This document shows positions 8,583 through 16,152 of a stretch of DNA of 38,872 bases, piece after piece (position 1 is the first letter of the stretch; the number at the start of each line of letters is the position of its first letter). The translations under genes and the position numbers were made by a program. The DNA is from Aestuariivita boseongensis (lineage in GTDB: Bacteria > Pseudomonadota > Alphaproteobacteria > Rhodobacterales > Rhodobacteraceae). The notes under the pieces were generated by a model. The model was not told the DNA's origin and searched no databases. It worked only from the letters and a program-made list of their open reading frames with translations. Location of the stretch: contig NZ_JXYH01000034.1 of assembly GCF_001262635.1 (NCBI RefSeq), positions 1-38,872 of the forward strand, read 5' to 3'.

Positions 8583-8696
8583 GCCTCGAAGACCCAAAAT
8601 CTGGAAGGGGGCACCTTTCGGACTGCATGCCGGACCACCCGTAATTACCGCGGGCCCGGACCAGTCGAATTTTGACCTGTGTTTAGGAGGCACATT

Positions 8697-9809
8697 ATGG
8701 CTGATGCACTTGATCTCAAACAATTGAAGAGCGATCTGGAGGACGCCGGCGCGCCCTGGGAAATGGATCCCGGGACGGAAATGGCGATGATGACGGAAGA
8801 CGAGCGCCGGGTTCGCCTGGGCTTTAATCCTCCGCCGGGGGCCATGACGCTGAGTGAGGCCGTGAAGGCGGACAAGGCTGCCCCGGCGGTAACGGCAGAT
8901 GTGATCGCGGCCGAAAGCATCGGGGCCCCTGCGGCCTTCGACCACCGCAATGTGAACGGCAAGAACTATGTCACATCGGTGAAGAATCAGGGCTCTTGCG
9001 GGTCTTGTGTGGCCCATGGCGTGGCCGCGGTGATGGAGACGACCTATCAGCGCTCGGTCGCCAATCCCAACCTGAACCTGGACCTCAGCGAAGCGCATCT
9101 CTTCTATTGCCACGGCGGGGAAGAGGGGCGGAACTGCAACAACGGCTGGTTCCCCGATCAGGCGCTGGACAAGGCCAAGGAAAAGGGCGTGACGCTGGAA
9201 TCGGTCTATCCCTATACCGGCAATCAGCAGGCCTGCGCCGTGCCCGGCGGCTGGCAGAACAACATTGCCAAGGTCACCGGCAAGACCAAGCTGACGGGCC
9301 GCGCGGCGATCAAGAACTGGATCGCCACCAAGGGGTCGGTCACCGGCTGCTTCATCGTCTATCAGGACTTCTTCAGCTATCGCTCGGGCGTGTACCGGCA
9401 TGTTTCGGGGGGCTCGGCTGGCGGGCACTGCGTTGAAATCATTGGCTATAATGATGCGCAGGGCTGCTGGATCTGCAAAAACAGCTGGGGCACCAACTGG
9501 GGAGAGGGCGGGTTCTTCCGCATCGGCTATGGCCAGTGTCAGATCGACACCTGGTACGGGCCCTACGGCGCCAATTCCGTCACGCTGAAGGCCTGGGCGA
9601 ACAATCTGAAGGTCAACGGGCTCTGGGCCAATCAGGCCGGGCGCAATGCCTGGGCGCATTTCCAGGGCACAGGCTGGCGCAAGCTAGTGACCACGTCGGA
9701 TGTGCAGCAGCACGCGATGCTGGCGGAACTGATCGGGGCCAAGGCCGGCAACCGCAATGTGCGCGCGCTGATCGACGGCAATCAGGTCAAGGAAGTCTAC
9801 GTCACCTGA
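8697..9809 (+). CDS. Papain-family (C1) cysteine protease with extra C-terminal domain
   Basis: 370-residue peptidase of family C1. The papain active site is intact: oxyanion Gln98, catalytic Cys104 in QGSCGSC, His244 in GGHC and Asn262 in KNSWG. Residues 1-80 are a leader without an ERFNIN-type prodomain and without a signal peptide; it contains an APW...RLGF element that may work as a propeptide. The C-terminal 70 residues (about 299-370) lie outside the protease fold and match the next gene's C-terminus. Ten cysteines lie in residues 101-281. Oddities: Val follows the catalytic Cys where papain has Trp, and Cys follows the catalytic His. Start chosen at ATG 8697 because AGGAGG at 8685-8690 is six bases away; an upstream GTG at 8679 would precede that site. 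First gene of a three-gene cassette. Confidence 0.92.
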   Translation: MADALDLKQLKSDLEDAGAPWEMDPGTEMAMMTEDERRVRLGFNPPPGAMTLSEAVKADKAAPAVTADVIAAESIGAPAAFDHRNVNGKNYVTSVKNQGSCGSCVAHGVAAVMETTYQRSVANPNLNLDLSEAHLFYCHGGEEGRNCNNGWFPDQALDKAKEKGVTLESVYPYTGNQQACAVPGGWQNNIAKVTGKTKLTGRAAIKNWIATKGSVTGCFIVYQDFFSYRSGVYRHVSGGSAGGHCVEIIGYNDAQGCWICKNSWGTNWGEGGFFRIGYGQCQIDTWYGPYGANSVTLKAWANNLKVNGLWANQAGRNAWAHFQGTGWRKLVTTSDVQQHAMLAELIGAKAGNRNVRALIDGNQVKEVYVT

Positions 9810-9860
9810 CCGATGCCGGACTTACCCAGTCAATTCAGAATACAACAAAGGATTTTTCAA

Positions 9861-10283
9861 ATGGCTAAAAGCAAATCAACCAATGCCCCTTCGGGCGATG
9901 TTCAGGAACTGGAGCGGACCGAATCTCAGGCAGCCGCAGACGCCCCCAGCATGGATGTCACGGCGCTGTTGGGGGACACGATCGTCGAACGTGTCGACCG
10001 CCCCGCGCAGATGCCGCCCGATGACATCACCGTGGAAGCGGAAGAACAGGCGGGCATCACCGCCTGGCACAACGGCAAGAAGATCACTGCCACCTGGTGC
10101 AATGCATCGAACCGCAATGCCTATGCGGCGGTGCAGGGGATCGGCTGGCGGCGACTGTGCAACGCCAACGACAGCGCATTCCTGTCGCTGACTATGCTGG
10201 CCGCCCATGCCGAGCAGACGAACGCGACTGTGAATGTCGAGATCGGCTCGGACAACAAGATCCATCAGATCTATGTCTGGTGA
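9861..10283 (+). CDS. Small protein sharing the protease C-terminal domain
   Basis: 140 residues, no family that I recognise. Residues 1-67 are polar, acidic and probably disordered. Residues 68-140 align with residues 299-370 of the upstream protease: over the first 37 aligned positions, without gaps, 17 are identical, including the AW pair, W79, N81, the R85-N86-A87 triplet, Q92-G93, G95-W96-R97 and L99; both end in a YV-x C-terminus. No signal peptide or membrane helix. It starts at ATG 9861, nine bases after AAGGA, and 51 bases after the protease stop. Its stop overlaps the inhibitor gene by 11 bases. Likely a partner, adaptor, decoy or substrate of the protease; that is inference from the shared domain. 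Confidence 0.85.
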   Translation: MAKSKSTNAPSGDVQELERTESQAAADAPSMDVTALLGDTIVERVDRPAQMPPDDITVEAEEQAGITAWHNGKKITATWCNASNRNAYAAVQGIGWRRLCNANDSAFLSLTMLAAHAEQTNATVNVEIGSDNKIHQIYVW

Positions 10284-10590
10284 GATCACTCTCACGGAAC
10301 GGGACAGGGGCCGCGAGGTCCCTGTTTCCCGTGGCGATGTGATCGAACTGCGCCTGCCGGAAAATCCGACGACCGGCATGCGCTGGTCCTTCGACGATCA
10401 CGCCGGGGTCGAGATCCTGGAAGACCGCAACGATCTGGGCGGAGCGCCCGTGCCCGGTGCGGCCTCGGAACGGGTGTTTCGCCTGCGTGTTCTGGGGGGC
10501 GATGCGCATTTGCAGCTGCATCGCGGCCAGGCCTGGGAGCCCGGCACCCCGCCCGACGCGAGCTTTGAGCTGAACCTGAGGGCGCAATAG
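10273..10590 (+). CDS. Chagasin-type (I42) cysteine protease inhibitor
   Basis: 105-residue protein of the chagasin/ICP inhibitor family (MEROPS I42), which blocks papain-like proteases with three loops. Visible loops: NPTTG at 31-35 (loop L2), a degenerate glycine-rich loop at 55-63 (LGGAPVPGA, L4), and R84...AWEP up to residue 90 in place of the usual RPW (L6). Length matches the family core. There is no signal peptide, unlike many bacterial family members that are exported, and the adjacent protease also lacks one, so both would meet in the cytoplasm. The ATG lies inside the preceding gene (11-base overlap), which implies coupled translation. The upstream protease is its obvious target, although direct evidence is needed. 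Confidence 0.85.
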   Translation: MSGEITLTERDRGREVPVSRGDVIELRLPENPTTGMRWSFDDHAGVEILEDRNDLGGAPVPGAASERVFRLRVLGGDAHLQLHRGQAWEPGTPPDASFELNLRAQ

Positions 10591-10603
10591 CATCTGGCCT
10601 GCC

Positions 10604-10633
10604 TTGAACCTGCCTGTTCCCCGCGTCTATATG
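10604..10633 (+). promoter_or_regulatory. Candidate sigma-70 promoter for yebC
   Basis: TTGAAC at 10604-10609, an 18-base spacer, and TATATG at 10628-10633, followed 36 bases later by the yebC ATG. It would separate yebC from the upstream protease cassette. Confidence 0.5.
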
Positions 10634-10669
10634 AGCGCAAAGTTTCATCTGCGATGACGGGGTAGTTCC

Positions 10670-11419
10670 ATGGCAGGCCATTCCAAATGGGCGAATATTC
10701 AGCACCGCAAAGGGCGTCAGGACGCCGTGCGGGCCAAGCTTTTCTCGAAACTGTCGAAAGAGATCACGGTGGCCGCCAAGATGGGCGACCCCGACCCCGA
10801 CAAGAACCCGCGTCTGCGCCTTGCGGTGAAAGAGGCCAAAAGCCAGTCCATGCCCAAGGACAATATCGAACGCGCGATCAAGAAGGCCTCGGGCGGGGAA
10901 GGCGATGATTACGAGGAAATCCGGTACGAGGGCTATGGCCCCAATGGCGTGGCGGTGATTGTCGAGGCGATGACCGACAACCGCAACCGCACCGCGTCCA
11001 ATGTGCGTTCGACCTTCACCAAGAACGGCGGAAATCTGGGGGAGACCGGATCGGTCGGGTTCATGTTCGACCGCAAGGGCGAGGTTGTGTACCCCGCCGA
11101 TGTGGGTGACGCCGACACGGTGATGATGGCCGCGATCGAGGCCGGGGCCGAAGACGTCGAAAGCAGCGAAGACGGGCATTACATCTGGTGCGCCGATACC
11201 GATCTGAACGATGTCGCCACCGCGTTGGAGGCAGAGCTGGGCGAAAGCGAAGCCACGCGTCTGGTGTGGAAACCCACCACCACGACCGAGCTGGATCTGG
11301 AGAACATGCAGAAGCTAATGAAACTGGTCGAGGCGCTGGAAGACGACGATGATGTGCAGCGCGTCACCACGAATTTCGAAGCCACCGATGACGTGATGGC
11401 CCAGCTGGAAGCCGGCTGA
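10670..11419 (+). CDS. yebC: YebC/PmpR family regulator
   Basis: Highly conserved YebC-family protein, 249 residues, standard length. The N-terminus [15 protein letters not shown] is the diagnostic family signature, followed by a basic helical domain, then the two alpha/beta domains with SVGFMF near 126. Family members were annotated as transcriptional regulators; more recent work on relatives points to a role in translation of difficult (proline-rich) stretches. Cytoplasmic. It has a candidate promoter of its own at 10604-10633, so it is probably independent of the protease cassette upstream. Confidence 0.97.
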   Translation: MAGHSKWANIQHRKGRQDAVRAKLFSKLSKEITVAAKMGDPDPDKNPRLRLAVKEAKSQSMPKDNIERAIKKASGGEGDDYEEIRYEGYGPNGVAVIVEAMTDNRNRTASNVRSTFTKNGGNLGETGSVGFMFDRKGEVVYPADVGDADTVMMAAIEAGAEDVESSEDGHYIWCADTDLNDVATALEAELGESEATRLVWKPTTTTELDLENMQKLMKLVEALEDDDDVQRVTTNFEATDDVMAQLEAG

Positions 11420-11438
11420 TCCGCGATCTGCCCTACGA

Positions 11439-11467
11439 TTGACCGGGCTGCGTCCTGCGCATAGCCT
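11439..11467 (+). promoter_or_regulatory. Candidate promoter giving a leaderless transcript
   Basis: TTGACC at 11439-11444, 17-base spacer, TAGCCT at 11462-11467. The expected transcription start is about 11474, essentially the ATG at 11475, so the mRNA could lack a leader. Confidence 0.45.
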
Positions 11468-11474
11468 TCGGGTC

Positions 11475-12032
11475 ATGCGGATCACCGACCGAACAGCCGA
11501 CATGCTGACCCTGACCGACACGCAGGCGGACAAGGCGGTGGCGATCTATGGGCTGAGCGTGGTGCTGGTGGGTTTTGCCGTCGCCATGGCCTGGCAGGGC
11601 GACTGGGGGCTGGTTGCGCCGCCTCTTGTGATTGTTGCCGTGGCGCTGGGCTATCTCAAACTGTCCCGGATGACGACCGTTCTGCATTTCGACAGGCAGG
11701 CGGACAAGATCACGCTGGATCTGATGAAACGCGGTGGGGCCGAGCATTGGGAATGGAAGTTTTCCGATCTTGAGACGGCCAGGCTCAGCACCCGTGGGGA
11801 GCACGGCACAGACAGCGGCATCCATCGGCCGGTGATGGTGCTGAAAGACGGGACGGAGGCGCCGATGCGCCCCTATCACGCGGCAGGCAGCCAAAGCTGG
11901 CACGCGGTGGCCGCGGTAAAGCTGTTTCTGGGCCAGAGCATTGCCGATGACGCACCGACGGGCTGGATCCCCCCTCAGGAGTTCGATAGTTTTTTCTCGG
12001 AAGAAATGAAGCGGCTTTATAAGCCGGACTAG
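11475..12032 (+). CDS. Hypothetical membrane protein
   Basis: 185 residues, no family recognised with confidence. Two hydrophobic helices close to the N-terminus (about 22-41 and 46-60) are followed by a soluble domain with alternating strands resembling a PH-like or DUF-type fold, so an inner-membrane protein with a cytoplasmic or periplasmic C-terminal part. Start choice: ATG 11475 has no Shine-Dalgarno but sits right behind a promoter-like pair; a TTG at 11439 would lie inside that promoter and ATG 11502 is possible. The gene is convergent with 12121-12381, with palindromes between them. Confidence 0.7.
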   Translation: MRITDRTADMLTLTDTQADKAVAIYGLSVVLVGFAVAMAWQGDWGLVAPPLVIVAVALGYLKLSRMTTVLHFDRQADKITLDLMKRGGAEHWEWKFSDLETARLSTRGEHGTDSGIHRPVMVLKDGTEAPMRPYHAAGSQSWHAVAAVKLFLGQSIADDAPTGWIPPQEFDSFFSEEMKRLYKPD

Positions 12033-12055
12033 GCGCCCATGGCCGACAAGGGGGC

Positions 12056-12101
12056 AAGCGCTTTGAAAAGCGCTTGATCAAGGCGTTTCGAAACGCCTTG
12101 G
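12056..12101. repeat. Tandem palindromes between convergent genes
   Basis: Two abutting palindromes: 12056-12077 (stem CAAGCGCTTT/AAAGCGCTTG with a two-base GA centre) and 12080-12101 (22-base perfect palindrome with half-site CAAGGCGTTTC, centre TTTCGAAA). A weaker hairpin, CGGCTT/AAGCCG with loop TAT, precedes them at 12012-12026 inside the end of the coding region. No T-tract. Likely bidirectional transcript-end structure. Confidence 0.65.
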
Positions 12102-12120
12102 CGCCCGGACCCGGATCGAT

Positions 12121-12381
12121 TTACCCGCTGATATAGGGCGTGTTTTGCACCGCTTTCGGGCGATAAAACACCTTCTGGTTATGCAAGCGGCCCAGCAGTT
12201 CATGGGTGGCGTTGATCGCGGCATCCAAAGCGGCCAGGGCTTCGGCATCCGGCGCGCCGCCATCGCCGCCCAGCAGGGTCAGACGTTCCAGAGACAGCTC
12301 TTTCTTGCGTTCCCGCAGGGCGGTTTCGATCACGTCCAGATCGTCGATATCCAGGTCGAATTTGGTGTTGTACTGCGGCAT
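12121..12381 (-). CDS. Small conserved-looking hypothetical protein
   Basis: 86 residues, acidic and helical, no membrane segment or signal peptide. Sequence begins MPQYNTKFDLDIDDLD and continues through a charged helix with a Leu/Arg/Lys pattern, then an Ala-rich helix and a basic tail ending NTPYISG. I do not recognise a named family; it has the look of a lineage-restricted small protein of alphaproteobacteria. A G-rich run (AAGGGGGCC) lies about seven bases before the ATG. It is convergent with the membrane protein at 11475-12032. Confidence 0.6.
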   Translation of the reverse strand: MPQYNTKFDLDIDDLDVIETALRERKKELSLERLTLLGGDGGAPDAEALAALDAAINATHELLGRLHNQKVFYRPKAVQNTPYISG

Positions 12382-12477
12382 TGCTCGGCCCCCTTTGGTG
12401 GATGGGTGTTTCCGATCGGAAACGATCCTGAACCGACATATAGCGCATTATTTGCGACACGCTAGAGGGTTTTTGCA

Positions 12478-12491
12478 TATACTTTTGTATA
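12478..12491. promoter_or_regulatory. Short inverted repeat in AT-rich gap
   Basis: TATAC-TTTT-GTATA, a perfect 5-base inverted repeat with a four-base centre, in the AT-rich stretch about 97 bases upstream of the small gene at 12121-12381 and downstream of ygfZ. Could be an operator; function unproven. Confidence 0.25.
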
Positions 12492-12535
12492 CCAAAACCG
12501 CCCGCACAGCCGTCCGCTAAGTAGTTGATTTCAGG

Positions 12536-13273
12536 TCAGTCTTCCAGCCAGGCTTTTGCGCCATCGGCCTGCATCTCGCCTTTGGCCCGATCAAAGCGCA
12601 GATAGGCGATGCCGAAGCCGCCCGATTGGGTGTAGAGCGTGCCCGCCGCTTTGCCGTTTGCGACCAGTTCGGAACCCGCGGGCGCGTGGCCTTCCACCCG
12701 CACACGCGCCAGGCCCTTGCGCAGTTCGGTCTTGTGCTTCATCCGCGCGGTAACTTCCTGTCCCACATAGCAGCCCTTGCGGAAATCGACGCCATTGAGC
12801 GCCTCGAACCCCGCCTCCAGAATGAACGTATCGGGCGTCAGTTCCACCCCGGTTTCCGGGATCAGATGCGCCACGCGGATTGCGTCCCAATCGGTGCCGT
12901 CGTCGCTTTCGGGCGCGTCGGAATACATGCGCCAGCCCAGATCTGGGTGGCGCGGGTCGGCAAAGGCACCTTCGGGGGCAGGGCCTGTGCCGCGTTGCAG
13001 GTTCAGCCCGGCCTCTTCAATCGTCACATTGGCGCGCAGTTTGTACATTGTCAGCCGCTTGGCCAGCATGTCGCCCAGCGGGGCCGCCACGTCGATCAGC
13101 AGACCGTCGCCATCGCGGGCGACAAAGAAATCCGCCATATATTTGCCTTGAGGTGTCAGAAGCGCGGCATAGATCATGCCCTTATCCAGGCGGCTGATAT
13201 CATTCGTGATCAGCCCCTGAAGGAAAGGTTCACTGTCCGGCCCTTTCAGGCGCAGGATGCGGCGACTGGTCAT
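12536..13273 (-). CDS. ygfZ: YgfZ/CAF17-type iron-sulfur cluster maturation protein
   Basis: 245-residue folate-binding protein related to GcvT. YgfZ helps assemble or repair Fe-S enzymes using tetrahydrofolate. The family signature K-G-C-[YF]-x-G-Q-E is present at 166-173 (KGCYVGQE), with the conserved Cys168 whose residue is required in E. coli. The N-terminal segment LRLKGPDSEPFLQGLITND is the usual GcvT-like first strand and helix. Length is shorter than E. coli YgfZ (326), as is common in alphaproteobacteria. A purine-rich AAGGGA lies ten bases upstream of the ATG; possible promoter at 13300-13327. Confidence 0.9.
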   Translation of the reverse strand: MTSRRILRLKGPDSEPFLQGLITNDISRLDKGMIYAALLTPQGKYMADFFVARDGDGLLIDVAAPLGDMLAKRLTMYKLRANVTIEEAGLNLQRGTGPAPEGAFADPRHPDLGWRMYSDAPESDDGTDWDAIRVAHLIPETGVELTPDTFILEAGFEALNGVDFRKGCYVGQEVTARMKHKTELRKGLARVRVEGHAPAGSELVANGKAAGTLYTQSGGFGIAYLRFDRAKGEMQADGAKAWLED

Positions 13274-13299
13274 TTTGCGTGTCCCTTGCTATCTCCGCC

Positions 13300-13327
13300 T
13301 AGATATAGATGGCTGGGGCCAAGACAA
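13300..13327 (-). promoter_or_regulatory. Candidate promoter for ygfZ
   Basis: Read on the minus strand: TTGTCT (13327-13322), 16-base spacer, TATCTA (13305-13300), about 26 bases before the ygfZ ATG. It lies in the short gap shared with the divergent glycosyltransferase gene. Confidence 0.35.
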
Positions 13328-13342
13328 CAGGGGGCGCATCGT

Positions 13343-14032
13343 TTGCGCGCAGAAATCAGCATCGTCATTCCCACGTTGAACGCCGAAGCCACGCTTCCCG
13401 GTGTGATCGAGACGTTGATGGAAGGGCTGCATGCGGGGATCATCCGCGAGCTTGTCGTGTCCGATGGCGGGTCAGACGACGCGACGCTGCAGGTCGCCGA
13501 TGCCGCCGGTGCGGTGATCGTGTCGGGGCCGGCCTCGCGCGGCGGGCAGCTCAGGCGCGGCTGTGCGGCGGCGCAGGGGCAATGGCTGCTGGTGCTGCAC
13601 GCGGATACCCATCTGGAACGCGGCTGGGCCGAAGAGGTGAAGGCCCATCTGGCCCAGGCCCATGTCGCGGCCTATTTCAAGCTGCGCTTCCGGGCGCGGG
13701 GGCTGATGCCCGCGCTGGTGGCGGGCTGGGCCAATCTGCGCGCCTGGGCCTTCGGTCTGCCTTACGGCGATCAGGGGCTGTTGATCCGTGCCACGGATTA
13801 TGCCCGTGCGGGCGGTTTTGCCGATCAGCCGCTGATGGAGGATGTTGCGCTGATGCGCGCGCTGCGTCGGGCGAAGGTTGATCTGACGGCCCTGCCGGTC
13901 GAGGCGGTCACCAGCGCCGAACGATATCAGCGCGCGGGCTGGCTGCGGCGGGGGGGACGCAATCTGTGGACGCTGATGCGCTATTTCGCGGGCGTCAGCC
14001 CGGACAGGCTGGCAGAGGGTTACCGGCGTTGA
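13343..14032 (+). CDS. TIGR04283-like family 2 glycosyltransferase
   Basis: 229 residues with the GT-A fold of family 2 glycosyltransferases. The nucleotide-sugar site is seen as ISIVIPTLNA at 5-14, DGGSDD at 41-46 and an HADTH element at 86-90 taking the place of the DxD. The overall pattern, with SRGGQLRRG at 65-73 and the YGDQGLL segment, fits the TIGR04283 group (rSAM/selenodomain-associated or arsenosugar-type transferases). No radical-SAM or selenium partner is next to it. Start: TTG 13343 is eight bases after AGGGGG (13329-13334) and begins the domain; the frame is open much further upstream but that runs antisense through ygfZ. Confidence 0.82.
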   Translation: MRAEISIVIPTLNAEATLPGVIETLMEGLHAGIIRELVVSDGGSDDATLQVADAAGAVIVSGPASRGGQLRRGCAAAQGQWLLVLHADTHLERGWAEEVKAHLAQAHVAAYFKLRFRARGLMPALVAGWANLRAWAFGLPYGDQGLLIRATDYARAGGFADQPLMEDVALMRALRRAKVDLTALPVEAVTSAERYQRAGWLRRGGRNLWTLMRYFAGVSPDRLAEGYRR

Positions 14033-14057
14033 GGGCCCATTCCGGGTCTGACAGGAG

Positions 14058-14078
14058 GCCCCGGATCAGGTCCGGGGC
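14058..14078. repeat. 8-5-8 GC-rich hairpin
   Basis: Stem GCCCCGGA/TCCGGGGC with loop TCAGG, between the convergent glycosyltransferase and ABC transporter genes. The same 26-base block (14054-14079) occurs again at 28792-28817. A hairpin class common in intergenic DNA of alphaproteobacteria; probable transcript-end or repeat element. Confidence 0.65.
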
Positions 14079-14094
14079 GAGCGGAGCGGATTAA

Positions 14095-15984
14095 CTAACC
14101 GAACAGTTTTTGCCCGATGCGGCGCAGAAGGCCGGGTTTGGCCTCTGCGCTTTGGCGCGCCGCGCCGCGCAGCGCCTGTTCGCCCGCGGGGTCGATCACC
14201 TTCTTGCCGCCCCGGAACTGCAGACGATAGAGGTCGGAATAGGCGCCGCCGCGGGCCAGAAGATCGTCATGGGTGCCTTCTTCGACGACCTCTCCGCGAT
14301 CCATGACGATGATCTTGTCGGCATTGCGCACCGTGGACAGCCGGTGCGCGATCACCAGCGTGGTGCGCCCGCCCGACAGTTTGTCCAGCGCATCCTGCAC
14401 CACCTTCTCCGATTGGGTATCAAGCGCGCTTGTGGCCTCGTCCAGAAGCAGCACGGGCGTGTCGCGCAGCAGCGCGCGGGCGATCACCACCCGCTGGCGC
14501 TGCCCGCCCGACAGGGCCGAGCCGCGCGGGCCCACGCGGGTTTCCAGACCGTCCGACAGCTTGGGCAGGAAATCCGACACATGGGCGGCGTCCAGCACGT
14601 CTTTCAACCGCTCGTCCGTCACATCGGTGCGGCCTAGCAGGATGTTTTCGCGCAGGGTTTCGTCAAACAGCAGCGCCTCTTGCGTGACCACGGAAAAGAG
14701 GTTGCGCAGATCCTCAAGCGCCATCTGATCCACCCGCACGCCGCCCACTGTCACCGCGCCCTGTTGTGGATCAACAAGCCGGGTCAACAGGTTGAAAATC
14801 GTGGATTTCCCCGCGCCGGACGCGCCCACAAGCGCGGTGGTCTTGCCCGCTTCGGCCCTGAGGTTGAGCTGGCGCAACACCGGTGCCTCGCCATAGGAGA
14901 AGGTGACGTCCTTGATTTCGACCTCGGGAATGCCTTTGGGCGGGGCCACAGGGTTTGGCGGCGATTGCAGAGTGATAGGCGCGTCGTTCAGTTCCTTGAT
15001 CCGTTCGATCGCGGCGGCGGCAGCCTGCCAGGTGCCCACCAGCGCACCCAACCGGCGCATCGGGTCGAAGGCCAGGCCCATCGCGGTGAAGAAGGACATG
15101 AACTGGCCCACGGTTTTCTCGCCCGCGATAATCTCGGCCCCGCCAAAAAGCAGCACGCACATGAAGCCAATCCCGCCCATCAGATCGACAAGGCCGGGGA
15201 TGGTGGCGGTGCCAAAGGCGGCGCGGGTCTCGGAATAGACAAAGCGGTCGGTCTGCGCGCGGTAATGGCGGGTCTGGTAATCCTCAAGCCGGTTCAGCTT
15301 GACCGGCACAATGCCGTGGAAGATCTCATCGAGCCGGGTGGCCAGCGCCGCGCCCACATCGCGGGCCTGGCGCGCCTTCTTGCGCACATAGCGCTGCGCA
15401 ACAAAGGCGGGCGCCAGCATCAGCGGCACGCCGATGCCTGCAAGCGCCGCCCAACGCCAGTCGATATTGATCGCCACGCCCAGCAGCACCAGAAGCGAGA
15501 TCAGGTCGCGCCCTGCGCCAGTGATCAGGGTGCGCCAGACGATATTCACCGATTCCACATCGCCCTGGACGCGCTGGATCAGAAAGCCCGGCGGATGGGT
15601 CTGGTGAAACGCGCCGTCCTGTTTGATCAGCCGGCCCAGCAGATGCAGGCGCAGATCGGCGCCGGTCAGCAGTGCGATGCGGGTCAGAAGCACTTTTTGA
15701 ATAATGCCGGAAAAGGCGCGGATCACGAAGATCGACAGGATCACCAGCGCCACGACCCACAGCGCGCCGCTGTCGCGTTCGACAAAGACGTTGTCGAACA
15801 TCGGCTGCATCATGTAGCTGATTGCGCCGAGCGTAGAGCCTTCGATGATCATGAAGATCAGCGCGATGCCCAGAAGCCCCAGATGTTTGCGCAGGTATTC
15901 GCGCCATAGCCAGGCGAGCAGAACACGCGAGGAGGCGCCGTTCTCGGAACCGGGGGTGGGGGTCGTGGAACTGTCCGTAGGCAT
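14095..15984 (-). CDS. MsbA-like ABC exporter (fused permease/ATPase)
   Basis: 629-residue half-transporter: six-helix ABC_membrane domain (helices near 36-56, 74-94, 158-175, 180-197, 264-286, 294-312) followed by an ATPase domain. Walker A is GASGAGKST at 387-395, signature LSGGQ at 491-495, Walker B VLLLDE at 511-516 and the switch histidine in IAHRLST near 546. Dimers of such proteins flip lipids such as lipid A core, or export drugs; this could serve as the lipid A flippase but substrate is not decided by sequence. Start: ATG 15984 preceded by GGAG seven bases away; a TTG at 15987 is in frame. Confidence 0.93.
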   Translation of the reverse strand: MPTDSSTTPTPGSENGASSRVLLAWLWREYLRKHLGLLGIALIFMIIEGSTLGAISYMMQPMFDNVFVERDSGALWVVALVILSIFVIRAFSGIIQKVLLTRIALLTGADLRLHLLGRLIKQDGAFHQTHPPGFLIQRVQGDVESVNIVWRTLITGAGRDLISLLVLLGVAINIDWRWAALAGIGVPLMLAPAFVAQRYVRKKARQARDVGAALATRLDEIFHGIVPVKLNRLEDYQTRHYRAQTDRFVYSETRAAFGTATIPGLVDLMGGIGFMCVLLFGGAEIIAGEKTVGQFMSFFTAMGLAFDPMRRLGALVGTWQAAAAAIERIKELNDAPITLQSPPNPVAPPKGIPEVEIKDVTFSYGEAPVLRQLNLRAEAGKTTALVGASGAGKSTIFNLLTRLVDPQQGAVTVGGVRVDQMALEDLRNLFSVVTQEALLFDETLRENILLGRTDVTDERLKDVLDAAHVSDFLPKLSDGLETRVGPRGSALSGGQRQRVVIARALLRDTPVLLLDEATSALDTQSEKVVQDALDKLSGGRTTLVIAHRLSTVRNADKIIVMDRGEVVEEGTHDDLLARGGAYSDLYRLQFRGGKKVIDPAGEQALRGAARQSAEAKPGLLRRIGQKLFG

Positions 15985-16091
15985 CAAGGCTCCGGCGAAA
16001 CTTACAGATCGCGTCCAGCCGGTTTAGAGTGCCTGATCCCCCCTTGCAAGCATGCGCTGCGTGACGTTGCGCCGTGGGTGCGGGGCATGGA

Positions 16092-16119
16092 TTGACGCCG
16101 CCGGGCGTGGGGCTAGTCT
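16092..16119 (+). promoter_or_regulatory. Candidate promoter for class V aminotransferase
   Basis: TTGACG at 16092-16097, 16-base spacer, TAGTCT at 16114-16119, 33 bases before the ATG at 16153. Closely resembles the candidate at 25368-25395. Confidence 0.5.
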
Positions 16120-16152
16120 GCGCGCGACATAGCGCAACGAAAGTCTCCCCCG

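Larger units (their letters stand above)
8374..8696. other. Divergent leader region of the protease cassette
   Basis: 323 bases between the minus-strand permease start and the plus-strand cysteine protease start, with no credible gene. It contains two hairpins (8461-8488 and 8558-8582), then a GC-rich stretch, then a full AGGAGG at 8685-8690. I could not find a convincing sigma-70 promoter, so either the promoter is non-canonical or it is activator dependent. Confidence 0.6.

Noticed and set aside
8433-9659. Minus-strand frame covering the protease gene and its leader
   Set aside because: No recognisable family; the protease on the other strand has a strong ribosome site and intact catalytic motifs.
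8697-10590. The protease cassette as a toxin-antitoxin pair of a known type
   Set aside because: No known toxin or antitoxin fold; the I42 protein suggests protection by protease inhibition instead, which is reported as a finding and not as a classified system.
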